DNA of 64,000 nt from Zizania palustris (lineage: Eukaryota; Streptophyta; Magnoliopsida; Poales; Poaceae): NCBI GenBank assembly GCA_019279435.1, contig JAAALK010000082.1:20241116-20305115 (forward strand). The letters run 5' to 3'. Position numbers and translations under genes: made by a program. This document shows, piece by piece, positions 32,257 to 43,720 of the stretch. Below the pieces are notes generated by a model, which saw only the letters and a list, made by a program, of their open reading frames with translations, was not told the origin of the DNA and ran no database searches. Position 1 is the stretch's first letter. Each line of letters opens with the position of its first letter.

Positions 32257-35200
32257 ATGGCGAGGACCAGCAACACCATGCCAGCGGCAGCAAGCACTTT
32301 GGTGTAGAGGCAAGCTTGGGCGGCTTTGGCAGCAGCGGCCATGGCGGGGGCTCTAGGAGGTTCTTGGACGAAGAATCCTCGGGAGCTGCACCCTCCATCC
32401 AAGAAGAAGATCCCACAAAGCTTCCTCATCGGCCAATCCATCAGCACTGTGGAGTCCATCGAAGAGGCGGTGGCTGGGAAGCTGGGCCCCAGAATGAGGA
32501 CTCGGGTCCCCGGAACAGAGTCGACCCCAAGGCCACGAAGCGGAGAAGTAGTAGTCTTCGAAACATTCTTCGAAGCTGGTCTTGGGCTCCCTGCCATCAG
32601 CTTTTTATTAGAGGTATTGTAAATGTTTCACATTACCTTGCCTCAACTGTCCCCCAATGCCATCACAAGGATGGCGATCTTCAAATGGGCGCTTCAGGCC
32701 GAAGGATGCGAAGGATGATCGGAGGTCTTCACTGCCACCCACAAAGCTATCTGCCAGCCGAAGCCATAAGATGGCCCCGGAGACACCAAGGTGACAACAG
32801 CCTTTGGAAGTGTCAACTTCTAGTTGCGGAAGGAGCACGCTCAACACTTCCTGACGAAGGCCATCAATGACCGATGGTACACCAACTGGATCCTTCGGTG
32901 GTTCTACGCCGAGGTCGGAGAAGACTCCAGCTTCGCGGGGCCTCTCCAAGAAATCTGGTTCCGAAAGGAGGCATAAGTCACTACGAACCAAAGCCTGCTC
33001 TCAACGCGGCTTGGGTTACTGTCTTCGATAGCCAGCCACATGAGCATGCGGGACTTGGCCGAAGAGTTCATCGCCGTCAGAATTCCACCTCTCAGAGCCG
33101 ACTAGTCGATAGCGTTCCAACACGCTTCGGAGGGAGAGCTTCGAAGTCTAGGTAACCCTTCGAACTTCCTGCAGTAGTATGTGAGAAAAGAAATAACATA
33201 CTTATAATATGCTACCTTTTTTCAGTGGCCCCTTTGGCGTTAGCTCCAGAGCAGATAGTGAGAGCCACCGAACAGGTGCTCAGAGCCCCTATGGTAGTAG
33301 AGAGGCAGAAAAGGATGGAGCTGGTAGGAAGTTGGGAGCGCTTCAATAGAGTGTGGAGGGCCCTCAGAATGGTGCCCCCACCTCTACCAGACTTCGACCC
33401 AACCGGAGTGGCCCATCGGAAAAGGAAGGCTACCACCGAGCCTCTGAAGAAGGTTGCCAAGACTCCAATCAAGAAGGGGAAGAAAGTGGCCAAACCTCCT
33501 CCTCAGCTGACTCCGGCGTCCTCTGCTTCATCCTTGGGCATTTGAAGCTCATCTTCGGAAGACTCTGGGAACAAGGGCTCTAAAAATAAGGGCTCCGATG
33601 TTCAAATGGGAAAAGCCCTATAAAATTATCTTCTTGATGACAACGAAGATGAAGCGGTGGATGCAGTCGGAGTTCCTGCTCGAGAGACTGCTGAGGCAGA
33701 CATGGCTCGCTCTCCTGCGCCCGTCGCCGTGAGATCACAGCTAGAAACGATTATCCCCAACTCACCCATGGCTGGGGTGATAGTGACGGAGGTTGAGCCG
33801 CCTGCAGCAGCTACACCAGAGAGGACTTCAGGGGACGACCTCGACGAATATCTCCGGTTGTACGAAGTCCTGGAGGACCCTGCAATTTTACCTCAAGGCA
33901 CCAATGAAAGTACACTTTGAATCTTTTGCCTTTATCATCCCTGTAATAGTTATTACCCACAAATATTCATCAAGTACCTTAATGTTGTAGGTGTGTCGAG
34001 GAGTAGCGCAACTCTGGCCACAGATGGAGCTCCAGCTTCTTTCGGAGTTGAAGCTCTGATGGACACAACAACTCCGACAACTGGAGCCATCTAAAGCGAA
34101 GCGGTTCCAGCCGAGGGGCATCGGTCGAGGGAGGATCTACCTCTGCCGAAGTCGCTCCTCCGGCTTTCATACTAGGGAGGGGAAAAAGCATGATGAGCCT
34201 TTGACTCCCCCCTGCCTCGATGACGACGCCTTCCTCCAATGACCCTTCGGCGAGTAACTCAGAGGAGGACGTGACCACAGATGATCGCCAGGCTTTGTCC
34301 TGTCTCCCTTTGTTGGCTCCCTTCTTGGTGCAACGAACAGGCCTCCGGGCGCTTCTGGAGCCCTTGGCGGAGAAGGTCCAAGAAGTCGTAAACTCCGACC
34401 TGGTCTCCGTCTTGAGCGAGGCCAGAGCCCCGGAGCTCAATCTAGCCCTCGGAAGGGCTGCCATTTAGGTATACAACGTACCACAAGTGCACTTAATTAA
34501 TAAATGGAATTACCTAGTACTTACTTGCTCTTTTTTCAGCAATTTATCCTTGCTAGAGCGGCAGTGACTTCCAATGAAGTTGAACCCAATCGGCTCAAGA
34601 GGAAGGTTACTACCCTCTAGTCCGCACTAAAAAGCTCCGAAGATAAAACACTTTGGCTGGAGGAGGAGCTCCTTGAAGAACGGAGGGCTAGGGCCACCAC
34701 TGACGAAGCCCTCCAGATCGAGCGGCAAAGCAGCACTACAATCCAAACCTCGGCCCAACAGGTTGAGGCCGAATGTATGGTGCTCAGAGCGGAAGTGGAG
34801 AAGCACCGGCAAGTGGCAGCTACTTCGAGTGCGCAACTTGTAGAACTCCAAGACTCACTTAAACAAGCCATGGCTCAAAAAAGCACCTTGCTGTCCAAAA
34901 TGGCCGAAGTATCTGCTGCTGCTGCGGGGCTGGAGGTGGCAGAGATGAAGAATTCTGCAATAGCGGAGCGTACCTTTGATGCCCTTCAGGGTACCTTGGA
35001 GTACTTCGGCACCGTGTGCCCTTCGTCTTCTACTGCAGTGGGCAAGCCCCTCGACTGGAAGTTGAAGATGATTCAAGTGGCGACGAAGATGATGATGGGC
35101 TCCGGCGTCCGGTACGGAGAGATCTCCGGACAAGTTGCTGGAATTGGAGTCCTCCGTCATCTCGAAGCTCTTGGGATTCCAGTTGCTCCGGTTGGGGGTT

Positions 35201-35990
35201 CAACGCCAGCAGGCTTTGCCAACGAGGACTTGTTGCGTCCTTTGTAGGATGTAGCTTCTGCCTGGGAAGCATTCCTGTCGATTTGGAAAAGAGACCACAA
35301 GGCTGCAGCCAAAACTTGGATCGACGAAGATCGCCGGCAAAAGCAAGCACAAAAGAGGCCTCCGCTTCCAGCTTCACTAGCTCCAACACCTCATGCTCTG
35401 CTAACCGACCCGCAGGTCTAGTCTTATAGGCACTTAAGCATGTACAAGAAATCTTGTAAAGCCCCTTGCATTAATGAATGAAAAGTTTAAAAACAAGAAA
35501 CTTGTTTGGATGTTTATTCTTTTAGGTTTTGCCATGCGCTTCAGAGCTTGACTTCAAAGTACTAGAACTTAACGAAGGACTCTATCGGCAGTGGTCTATC
35601 CTCGAAAGCATAAGGCCTTATCGACGCTCACGCTTCTCTGTTACTCGTGGAGATCAAGGGGAGATAGCACCCGAAGTCCACCGCGAAGTCTTAGCATATA
35701 TCAAAGAAGAGGAAAAGAAAGAAGTATCTTCATCCTCCGAACACGTTGACTGGTCTGACTCAGAGTACTAGGCCGAAGAACCCGTAGAGGCTAGCTCCGA
35801 AAGGCTTCTGTCTTGGGCTGAACTTCAAGAGGAGCAGAAAAGACTGTGAGCTTCAAAGAAGAGAAGCACTCGGGCTAAGAAGACAGTCCCGAAGGCTTTG
35901 AGCTCCGAAGGTCGAAGTGGTCTTAGAAGTAGCTCTAGAAGTCGGAGGGGTCTCTGTTTTTATCTAGGCTTAGACAAAAATTTCTCTTGA
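32257..35990 (+). pseudogene. Antisense gene of gypsy D (Transposase_28-like, coiled coil)
   Basis: The ATG at 32257 (MARTSNTMPAAAS) matches E's start. Exon 1 encodes RSGEVVVFETFFEAGLGLPAISFL (PF04195-like) and YTNWILRWFYAEVGE, with stops at about 32305 and at 32821-32823 (TAG; E has TGA at the same codon). Introns: 33152-33225 (74 bp), one ending at 33990, 34469-34539 and 35416-35525. Exon 2 encodes APEQIVRATEQVLRAP...FNRVWRALR. The coiled-coil exon (34540-35415) ends LDWKLKMIQVATKMM...VRYGEIS and a Lys/Gln-rich tail. The last exon (35526-35990) ends ...LGLDKNFS. The protein may be nuclear or structural; no catalytic motif is seen. Confidence 0.7.
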
Positions 35991-36354
35991 TGTAAGAGTA
36001 TGATTATCCAATTAATATGAATTGCTTCGAAAGCATCTTGTTGTTCCTTACTCCCCCGCCCCTCCTTGTGGGTGGGGGACCATACATGTTGCGATAGGGT
36101 CCGTCGGACACAATGATTTGTATAACAATCTGATGCTTCACATAACACTTGGTAATCATACTTTACTTTTTTGTAGAGTTCTTAGAACAATACGTTCGTA
36201 TTATGATGTTTATAAGTTTCAGAGCTAAGTTGTACTTGTAAACTCCTATAGCAGTCACTTAGGACTTTAAAAGTGCTTCATTGGCCGGAGCCTTGAAACC
36301 TTATTGCTTGGTCACCTTCGACTCTTTTACAGATGCTTCGAACCCGGAGGCTGG

Positions 36355-38101
36355 TGAGAAACCATGTTGAAGAACATGGGTTTTATACTCCAAATGTGAT
36401 GAGTGATTGTCAACGGAAGTCAAAGAAAGAGACATGAAGACCTGCCGTGTCTAAGGTGCGTGTGACTGAGGTACACGGGCAGCGAGCGACAGTCGGGCAG
36501 GGGAGCCGCGGAGTAGGGCTGTCCTATCCGGGTACATGGGCGAGGAGCGGCAGATGATCCACTGGTCTGTTTACTAGGTTTGACTCAGGTACAAGGACGG
36601 CGAGCGATTGCCGGGCTGAGGAAGCTGCGGGGTTGGGTTGGCCCAATCCGGGTACCCGGTACGAATACGGTGGACGCTTTGTCAATTTCGGCGCAAAACT
36701 GACAACCTATGATTATTTTGTTTTAGGATATTAATATTTAGTTGTAAGTCCAGAATATTTTTATTTGAGTCAGTTGATTTTTCTAAGAATATTTTAGTAA
36801 TTTTCGGATTTTATTTTAGAGTCAGTGTAATATACCCTAGGGGTAAATTAGTCTTTTTCATGTATTAGGAGTCGCCTATAAATAGGCCCCTACCCCCTAG
36901 GGATAGGATGACTGTTTTCCCAATAATCAATCTACTACAGTCCACCGATTAGTTTTTGATCTACAACTTTTCCGTTCGAGTTCGATCGGCATCATCGCCA
37001 ACTTCTTCCTTATCTGGCCGGCGCGAGCAGCAGGGCAGCGCCAAGCGTGTCGTTTCACGGGCTTGCAGGCAGCAGCTCCGGCACAGGGATCAATCGGTTG
37101 CCTCGTCCGGTCAGAGCAGGCAAGGCCCACGGCCAGCATCTGCTGGTTTTCCTTCCAAGCGTGCAACAGCCGGTCAGCTGGATCCCGTGCAGAAGAATCC
37201 AGGCATGCAAGAATCCCACAGCAGAGCGGCAAAATTTTTTCTTCCTACAGCAGCTATGCACCGTGGGCCCCACGGAGAAAGTTTTTTTGTGTGCTTCAAC
37301 GCGCCGGCGTGAGTGCCAAGGAATAGCATGCTGCAGCTGTCCTCCTTGCCACGCGCATAGATCAAAGCTACTGCAGCACGGCGTTAGCCTTTTTTGGCTG
37401 GATGAGATGTCTGCGTAGCAGCCGAGGTGAAGACTTCCAGGCGCAGCGGACCTTTCTTCTCATGTGGTTCAATGTGGAGCTTCTGCGACGGGCGGTGAAG
37501 TAACTAGGGAATTTGTCTATGCAGGTAAGTAGTTTTTTAATCTGCTATTTTCTAGCTAGTTAATTAAATAAATATTGATCTATTTTTAATTAGCAGTAAA
37601 ATTGTTTTTAGTTTTTTCATGGTTATTTTCTTTATCTGCTAGATATTATTCTTTAATCTGCTTATTAGTTATCTCGTATTATTTATTTAAATATATCCAT
37701 TTAATCTGCTCATATAAAAAGAAAAGAAAAATTTATTGGTCGCAGTAATATTTTTATTCTAATTTTCACTTGAAATATTTTAGGCTTATTTCAGAATTAA
37801 TTTTTGAATGATCCATGCTTTATTCATTTGATTAGTAGTTTATTTCTAGACTGCAATATAAATAATTAGTAATATATCTGGTGTTTTTATTTACTGCAGT
37901 ATTTTTATTTAGTTTATTTTTAATATCATTTTAATTAGGACACCGATCATTTTTAGGCTAGAGAACTATAGTACTAGTAATTTACTTTGCTAATATTGTT
38001 TGTCTGGTTAAGTTGGTTGGGTGTTGGGTTTAAGTCATAGTATAGCAAGAAATTTTTTAGGCACCCATTCACCCCCTCTGGTCGCTACTTTCAGTCCTAC
38101 A
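36355..38101 (+). repeat. 5' LTR of copia G
   Basis: 1747 bp from TGAGAAACCATGTTGAAG to TCCTACA. It has a TATA box at 36877-36884 followed by CCCCCTAGGG, and shares the GACACCGATCATTTTTAGGC block near its end with A. It differs from A's LTR in a middle region (about 36950-37950) that is GC-rich and then very AT-rich. Confidence 0.85.
36877..36884 (+). promoter_or_regulatory. TATA box of copia G LTR
   Basis: TATAAATA in GCCTATAAATAGGCCCC, as in A and fragment I. Confidence 0.62.
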
Positions 38102-38103
38102 AG

Positions 38104-38115
38104 TGGTATCAGAGC
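38104..38115 (+). other. Primer binding site of copia G
   Basis: TGGTATCAGAGC two bases after the LTR, identical to element A; initiator tRNA-Met type. Confidence 0.87.
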
Positions 38116-38166
38116 AAGGTTAGGGTTTTCTCATATCTTAACCGATTCTAAACCTAGGTAGTGACC

Positions 38167-39175
38167 ATGACGTCTTCTGGTAAAATCCCGACCCTAGAAG
38201 CTTTTGGCTACACTTATTGGAAGACTCGCATGCGAGCATACCTTATGAGCCAGAGCTTGGACATATGAGAGATTTGTGTTCATCCTACTTTCACCATAGT
38301 GCCTATTGCTGCAGATATTGCTGCAGATGTAATTGCCGAGCATCAAAACAATAGTAAAGTGGTGAACATTTTATTTTCTGGTCTAGGTTCTAGTGAGTTT
38401 GAGCGTGTTAGCCATCTCACCACTACTCGAGAGATTTAGGCTACCCTCTAGGCACACCATGAGGGGATAGCTCAGGTCAAGGCTAGGCTATATCAGACCT
38501 ATCGACGTGAGTATGAGAATTTCTCACAGAAGCAGGGTGAGACGGTTGAGGCTTTGTTTGGTCATTTTCAATCGATCATTAACAAGCTTGGCGTCAACAA
38601 GGCCGAGCGTGATCAGCTAGTCTCAGATCATGAACAGACACTTAAGGTTCTCCATACCTTGGACGCTAAGATCTGGGAGATCAAGGTTTCTTCTATTGTT
38701 GAGAGCGCGTCTTATGATACCTTGACTGTCGCAGAGATTTTTAGTAAGCTCAAGGCCTCAGAGGTCGATATCCAGTTGAGATCAAATCTCACTGGTTCTA
38801 GCTCGAAGACTCTGGCACTTGCGACACCATCTGCTGATCCTAATGCCATGAGTTGTACTGCTTTTTCCTTGATGTCTATCTCCGAGGAACAACTTGATTC
38901 ACTAGGAGACGATGATCTGTGTTTGTTTAACAACCGGTTGCAACGTGTCTATGATAAGCGAATGTTCAAAAGACACGGCACAAAATCCGGATGCTTTGAG
39001 TGTGGTGATACAAGTCATTTCATTGCCGACTACCCCAAGTAGAAGAATTACAAGAAGGGAACCAGCGGCAACTCCTACGACTCTGACAAGTACGACAACT
39101 CCATAAAGGGCAAGTCCAATACGAGATTCTTTCGAAAGGCTTTGAAAGACTACAAGCGTGAGAACAAGAAGTGAG
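38167..39175 (+). pseudogene. Gag of copia G
   Basis: MTSSGKIPTLEAFGYTYWKTRMRAY aligns with A's Gag. Stops: TGA 38266-38268 (TGG in A), TAG 38437-38439 (TGG in A) and TAG 38449-38451 (CAG in A). From 38554 to 39042 it is open. The knuckle reads CFECGDTSHFIADY: the fourth zinc ligand is Tyr (TAC) where A has Cys (TGC). TAG follows at 39040-39042. Confidence 0.78.
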
Positions 39176-39195
39176 ACAAGGCTTTCTTCACCGAG

Positions 39196-40212
39196 ATGGA
39201 GAAAAGCTACTCCAAGAGATCCTCGTCTTCCTCCTCATCTTCAAGTTCAAGTGATGAAGAGATCGTGATCAGGAAGGGGAAGGACAGGGATGATCCGGCG
39301 GGCCTCTGTTTCATGGTCTTCGAGGAAAGCCGAAGAGTCGCTCACGTCACAGCTGAAGACCCCACAAGAGCTTTTGCTCAATGGATCTTGGGAGAAGAAA
39401 GAAAAGGACTCCTCCGACGACTCCGACGACGACGACGATGAGAAGGTATCTTCCTATGAACAAGAAGTTGTTAATTTACTAGAAAAGAACCATGAGGAGT
39501 TGAAGTATCGGGAGAAACTGCTTAGAGGGGTTAAGAAGAGGATAGATGAGCTTGAGAGTGAGCGTGCTATGGCGAATGGCAAGATTGAGAGTCTGTCTTC
39601 TTCCCCTTGCTTGGGTGATAGTGGTGAGTGCCTAACTATGAGGTGTTGTTGTGTGACCTGAAGACTCTTAAGTCCAAGTACACAGAGAGAGTATATGAGA
39701 GAGACGCTATGGCCACTAAGCTTGAGAGCGCTCAGCAAGAGCTGGAAAATGCTCATGCCACTGTCGTCGTACCTTGTGTAGACTTCCCATCACATTTAGC
39801 TAGTATAGCTGAGCTGAGAGCTAAGAGTGATGAGCAGTTGAGCGAGTTAGCTGGAGTGAGAGCTGAGTTGGAGCAGACTAAGCTAGAGCTTGAGACCTTG
39901 ACAGTTCCACCCACTGTTTGTGAGAACTGTTTGTCCATGAGAATGGAGTTGGTCAAGCTAAAAGCTGAGAAGTCTGTCGATGTTGATAGAGAGTGTGAGA
40001 TCTGCTTGTCTCAGGTAGAGGTGTTAGCTTCTTTGAGAGAGGAGCTAGCTGATGTTCAGAACGAGAACTTTTACCTGCATCATATCCTGAGTTGGATTAG
40101 TGCTAGAGAGCCACAACTCGGCATGATGATCAAGAAGTTCAAGAGACAGGATGGGTTTGGGGTAGGTTACACCTATACCAAGGCTGATTTTGAGAGTGCC
40201 ATTAGCTGAGCA
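39196..40212 (+). pseudogene. Coiled-coil extension of copia G Gag
   Basis: Serine run, acidic stretch and heptads (KYREKLLRGVKKRIDELESE; AELRAKSDEQLSELAGVRAELEQTKLE), as in A. A frameshift near 39320-39440 and another near 39630 separate the frames; 39628-40209 is open for 193 codons. It ends EPQLGMMIKKFKRQDGFGVGYTYTKADFESAIS. Confidence 0.65.
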
Positions 40213-40915
40213 GTGGAGTGGAGTAAGATGACTCCCAAACAGAGATATCCCAAGACTCACTCCACTGAGTCTTTTAAGGATAGTCAGCCCAAGGATGGAG
40301 TGTTCCAAGAACAACCTAAAGCTCCACCTAAGAAGCAGATCTGGGTTCCAAAGCCTAAACCACTCCACACTTCTCTTGACTCTTTACCTGGACCCTCTGA
40401 CACCAAAGATGCTACACCCAACACCACCAATCCTAAGAATCCCAAACCTCAACCACATCCCGAGAAGCCTACCTATCACTGTGAGTTTTGTCAGAGAGAT
40501 GGGCATCTTGAGGAGTTTTTCTTTAGGACGAAGCGGGTTGAGTGGGCAGAGAGAGCTCGAGGTGGGCAGGAGCAGTTCTACCAGCAGGGTGGTAGACAAA
40601 GAGTTCCTCGATGTAGAGAGAGGCTAGAGGCCAAGCCATGTCGTGTAGGTGGTGGTAGAGGAGAAGGTTTTATGATCGTGCTCCGGAGGGTGGTTTCCGT
40701 TCCGGAAGAGTTCCAGATCGTTCGAGATACGGTTTTGTACCTCGTGGTCATGATTTTAGGCAGAACAGAGGACCGCGCTTTGAGCCACGTTATGGTTTAG
40801 ACTCATATGATTCCTTCTGCTTTCCTACTTACGAGCAGATGGCTCGACACTGGTTTAGTACTTTTGCTAGACCTGGTGGTCGACCATTTGCTCCCACTCA
40901 TGGCCATTGATCTTG
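40213..40915 (+). pseudogene. Linker with second zinc knuckle, copia G
   Basis: Lys/Pro-rich linker, then CEFCQRDGHLEEFF at about 40480-40520. This is the CX2CX4HX4C finger with the last Cys replaced by Phe (TTC; A has TGC). An Arg/Gly-rich segment leads to protease, with frameshifts near 40665-40800. Confidence 0.6.
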
Positions 40916-41335
40916 CAAGATCAAGGACTGGAGGATGTATGAATCATGGACTCAGGATGTTCTCACCATATGACGAGACACCGCAGATGGTTCTCCAGCC
41001 TCACTCCCCCGAGCTCCAAGGAATACATCACTTTCGGGAATAGTGGTCAAGGGAAGGTACAAGGTATTGGGTGGATTCGTATTTCTGATTATTTCACTTT
41101 GAAGAATATTGCTTTAGTTGGAAATCTAAACTTCAATCTAATTTCTGTTTCGCAACTTCTTAAGGATGGTTTAGAAGTGCATTTTAAGAAGGGCATGTCT
41201 TCCGTTGTTGATTCTAGAGGATCTTTACTTTACCGGATCTTACCTTTTGGTAAGGTTTTTTGTATTGATTTCTCTAGTTCTTCTGGCCCTTCTCGTTGTC
41301 TGATGGCCGGATCCTCCTCTGAGCTATGGAAGTGG
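40916..41335 (+). pseudogene. Aspartic protease of copia G
   Basis: The D-S-G active site in IMDSGCSHHMTRHRRWF is preceded by TGA at 40940-40942 where H has TGG. The downstream frame (40946-41551) is open, with NLISVSQLLKDGLEV at the end of the domain. Confidence 0.78.
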
Positions 41336-42016
41336 CATAGAAGGTTAGGCCATTTGAGCTTTGATCTACTTGTCAGATTGAGTTCTATGGATCTTATCCG
41401 AGGATTGCCTAAGCTTAAGATGGAGAAGGATCTAGTGTGTTATCCCTATCATCATGGGAAAATGGTTGCCGCTTCTCACGTACCTGTGACTCAGGTGATG
41501 ACTTCGTACCCGGGAGAGCTGTTGCACATGGGTAGAGTAGGTCCAGCTTGAGTACGCTCAGTCGGTGGGAAGTGGTACACCCTTGTGATAGTTGACGATT
41601 TTTCTCGTTTCTTGTGGGTTTACTTTCTAGAGTCTAAGGATGAGACTTTTCAGTATGTTCATGACCTGATTTTGAAGCTGAAGAACGAGAATAATGGTCT
41701 GATGCAAGCAATTCGTTCAGACAATGGCTCTGAGTTTAAGAACTCTCAGTTCGTCAGTTTTTGTAGTGATCAGGGTCTTGATCATCAGTTCTCTGCTACT
41801 TACACTCCCCACAGAATGGCATTGTGGAACGAAAGAACCGCACGCTTGTAGAGATGGCCAAGACGATGCTTGATGAGCATAGGACTCCTAGGCGTTTTTG
41901 GGCTGAAGCAATGAATACAGCTTGCTATCTTGCCAACCGCATTTTTCTTATATATTACTTAGGTAAGACGTCATATGAGTTGCGTTTTGGCAAACAGCCC
42001 AAGGTGAGTCACTTGT
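41336..42016 (+). pseudogene. GAG-pre-integrase and integrase (partial) of copia G
   Basis: KWHRRLGHLSFDLLVRLSSMDLIRGLPKLKME is followed by the core. The first catalytic Asp is changed: HMGRVGP replaces HMDTVGP. TGA at 41549-41551 replaces CGA. RSDNGSEFKNS (Asp) and ERKNRTLVEMAKTMLDEHRTPRRFWAEAMN follow, with a frameshift near 41810. Sequence stops at 42016. Confidence 0.77.
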
Positions 42017-42311
42017 GAGACGAAGTCCTCGGAGGCGAGGCACTTCGAAGGGTACTTCGAATGGAGTGACTTCGGAGTATGGTGACCAAGTCCTCAGCAA
42101 TGAGGCAGGGCTTTCGAAGTATGCTCCGGAGGGAGGCACTCAAAGGTATACCCGACGAAGGTCTCAGAAGTCGAGGTGCATCGAAGGCATGGTCCGGGTG
42201 AGGATCGTAGAGGAGTGTGCTTAGGGAGAGATGCTGCGACGAAGTGCTCATGGAATGCTTCATGCGAAGGCCTTGGACGAAGGAGGGACATCGAAGGGTG
42301 GTCCTCCGAAG

Positions 42312-42478
42312 GTGGGGCTTCAGAGTGAGGCTAGCTCCAGAGTGAAGCTATCTTCGGAGTGAGGCTGGCTCCGGAGTGACGCTGACTTTGGAGTGAGGAT
42401 GGCTCCGGAGTGAAGCTGAGTTCAGACTGAGGCTGGCTCCGGAGTGAGGCTGACTCTGGAGTGAGGCTGACTTGAGGT
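42312..42478. repeat. 17-bp tandem repeats in H 5' LTR
   Basis: About 9-10 units of consensus AGTGARGCTGRCTYCGG, head to tail, with scattered substitutions. The 3' LTR array at 63487-63672 is about one unit longer. Confidence 0.85.
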
Positions 42479-42895
42479 ACTTCGGCCATGCATGGCTTTG
42501 GTACACGGACTGATGGAGTTCGAGCTAGGAGAAGCTGTGAAGCCGTGGTGGTCCACTCCGAAGGTGTTAGTGCGAAGGCCAAGGGCTTTGACGGCTTCGG
42601 CTCAAAACCGTCACTGTATCGAAGGCTGACTTCGGTGAAGCGAAGGCCGTCATGCTCAAGGCTTCTCACCGAAGCTACCGCACCCCTCGCGTGCGAAGGG
42701 GGGCTTCAGAAGGCTCCAAAACTACAAAGGCTGACTGTGTCTGCTCTACAGAAGCTGATGTTGTCCCCTCTGCGAAGCTGACAAAAGAAGCCTCCAAATA
42801 AAGTTGACTACCAGTTGTACCCCCCTATTCTGATGAGACAAAAACAGTGTAAACCCTAGGGGTAAAGTAGTCTATTCACAGGGCTGAATAGTGCC

Positions 42896-42903
42896 TATAA
42901 ATA
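42896..42903 (+). promoter_or_regulatory. TATA box of copia H LTR
   Basis: TATAAATA in GTGCCTATAAATAGTGG, within the LTR and about 760 bp before the primer site. Confidence 0.6.
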
Positions 42904-43658
42904 GTGGAGGCTAGCTAAGGTCACATCAACACTTTGAGCAGCCATTATAAAACTCCTGTGCTAGCCGCCACACTCTCTGTATTCATCCTGTGAGTTCATT
43001 TTGTGTTCCCTGTTCATGCAATGAAGTTTTGATTTTGTTCTTCTTTCACTGCTTGAACTTGTACTGTGTGTTGCACTGCATGCTTTGATTTCTCTGTGCA
43101 CCATCTTCTTATGTGTTTTCTAGAGAGGTGTGTGAGAAGTCTATCTAGGTGAAGTGTGTTTTCAGTGTCTGTTCGCTCTGCGTAAATTGGAGGCTACACC
43201 TCTCTAATTACTAGCGAAGCACTGTTCGAAGCCCGTTTTCTTCCCTTGTCGAAGTCTCGATGAAGTCTGTTCAGGGTGCGTTTAGACCTCCGAAGTGCGA
43301 AGCCTAGTACCAGTTGCTAGCGTTGAGTATTTGGTCGAAGTCCATAGAGGGAAGTCTGCTCTTGCGAAGGGTGAAGTGTGAAGCCTGGTCGAAGGCACCC
43401 AGTGTGCTGAGCCTGCACTGACTTAGCAGAGCTGAATTTTCAGGGTTGTGGGTGGAGCAAAGTCTTCTTGGCTTCAAACTTTTACTCCTTGCGAAGCCTG
43501 ATTTCGGAGCTGTGAAATACCTCCGAACCAGAACTTCAAAGGGTGTGTTCGAAGCCTGTTCCACGGAAGACAGAAGTAAAACAAAAGGACTATTTTTAGT
43601 CTGAAATTTTAAAATCTCCCATTCACCCCCCTCTGGTCGCCATTTTCGGTCCAACAAT

Positions 43659-43670
43659 TGGTATCAAAGC
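43659..43670 (+). other. Primer binding site of copia H
   Basis: TGGTATCAAAGC, the initiator tRNA-Met site with one G-to-A change relative to A and G. Confidence 0.83.
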
Positions 43671-43720
43671 AGGTTAAGATCACCAGTTGACCTTAACCGG
43701 TTTTGTGATCTGTTGGCGAC

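Larger units (their letters stand above)
31269..36354 (-). mobile_element. Ty3/gypsy element D, 3' part only (antisense)
   Basis: A minus-strand relative of B and E: 3' LTR (31269-31760), polypurine tract (from 31761), antisense gene (32257-35990) and the start of the 60-bp repeat zone. Copia G inserted at 36355 and the pol half is absent from the window, presumably lost with G's 3' half. It inserted into CACTA transposase coding DNA (left flank CTACT, 31264-31268). Confidence 0.82.
36355..42016 (+). mobile_element. Ty1/copia element G, truncated in integrase
   Basis: A relative of A with 5' LTR, primer site, Gag, coiled coil, second knuckle, protease and integrase. It ends abruptly at about 42016 (after FGKQPKVSHL) and is joined directly to the middle of copia H's 5' LTR. 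RT, RNase H and 3' LTR are missing. It inserted into gypsy D near its 60-bp repeats (left flank GCTGG). Confidence 0.87.
42017..43656 (+). repeat. 5' LTR of copia H, 5'-truncated
   Basis: It matches 63175-64000 from its first base and ends CCAACA before the primer site. About 484 bp present at 62691-63174 are absent. It contains the 17-bp repeats and a TATA box at 42896-42903. Confidence 0.85.

Noticed and set aside
36927..37418. Cluster of ORFs on both strands in copia G LTR as a captured host gene
   Set aside because: They overlap in at least four frames in a GC-rich block and have no splice or domain signal; an LTR segment of different composition is simpler.
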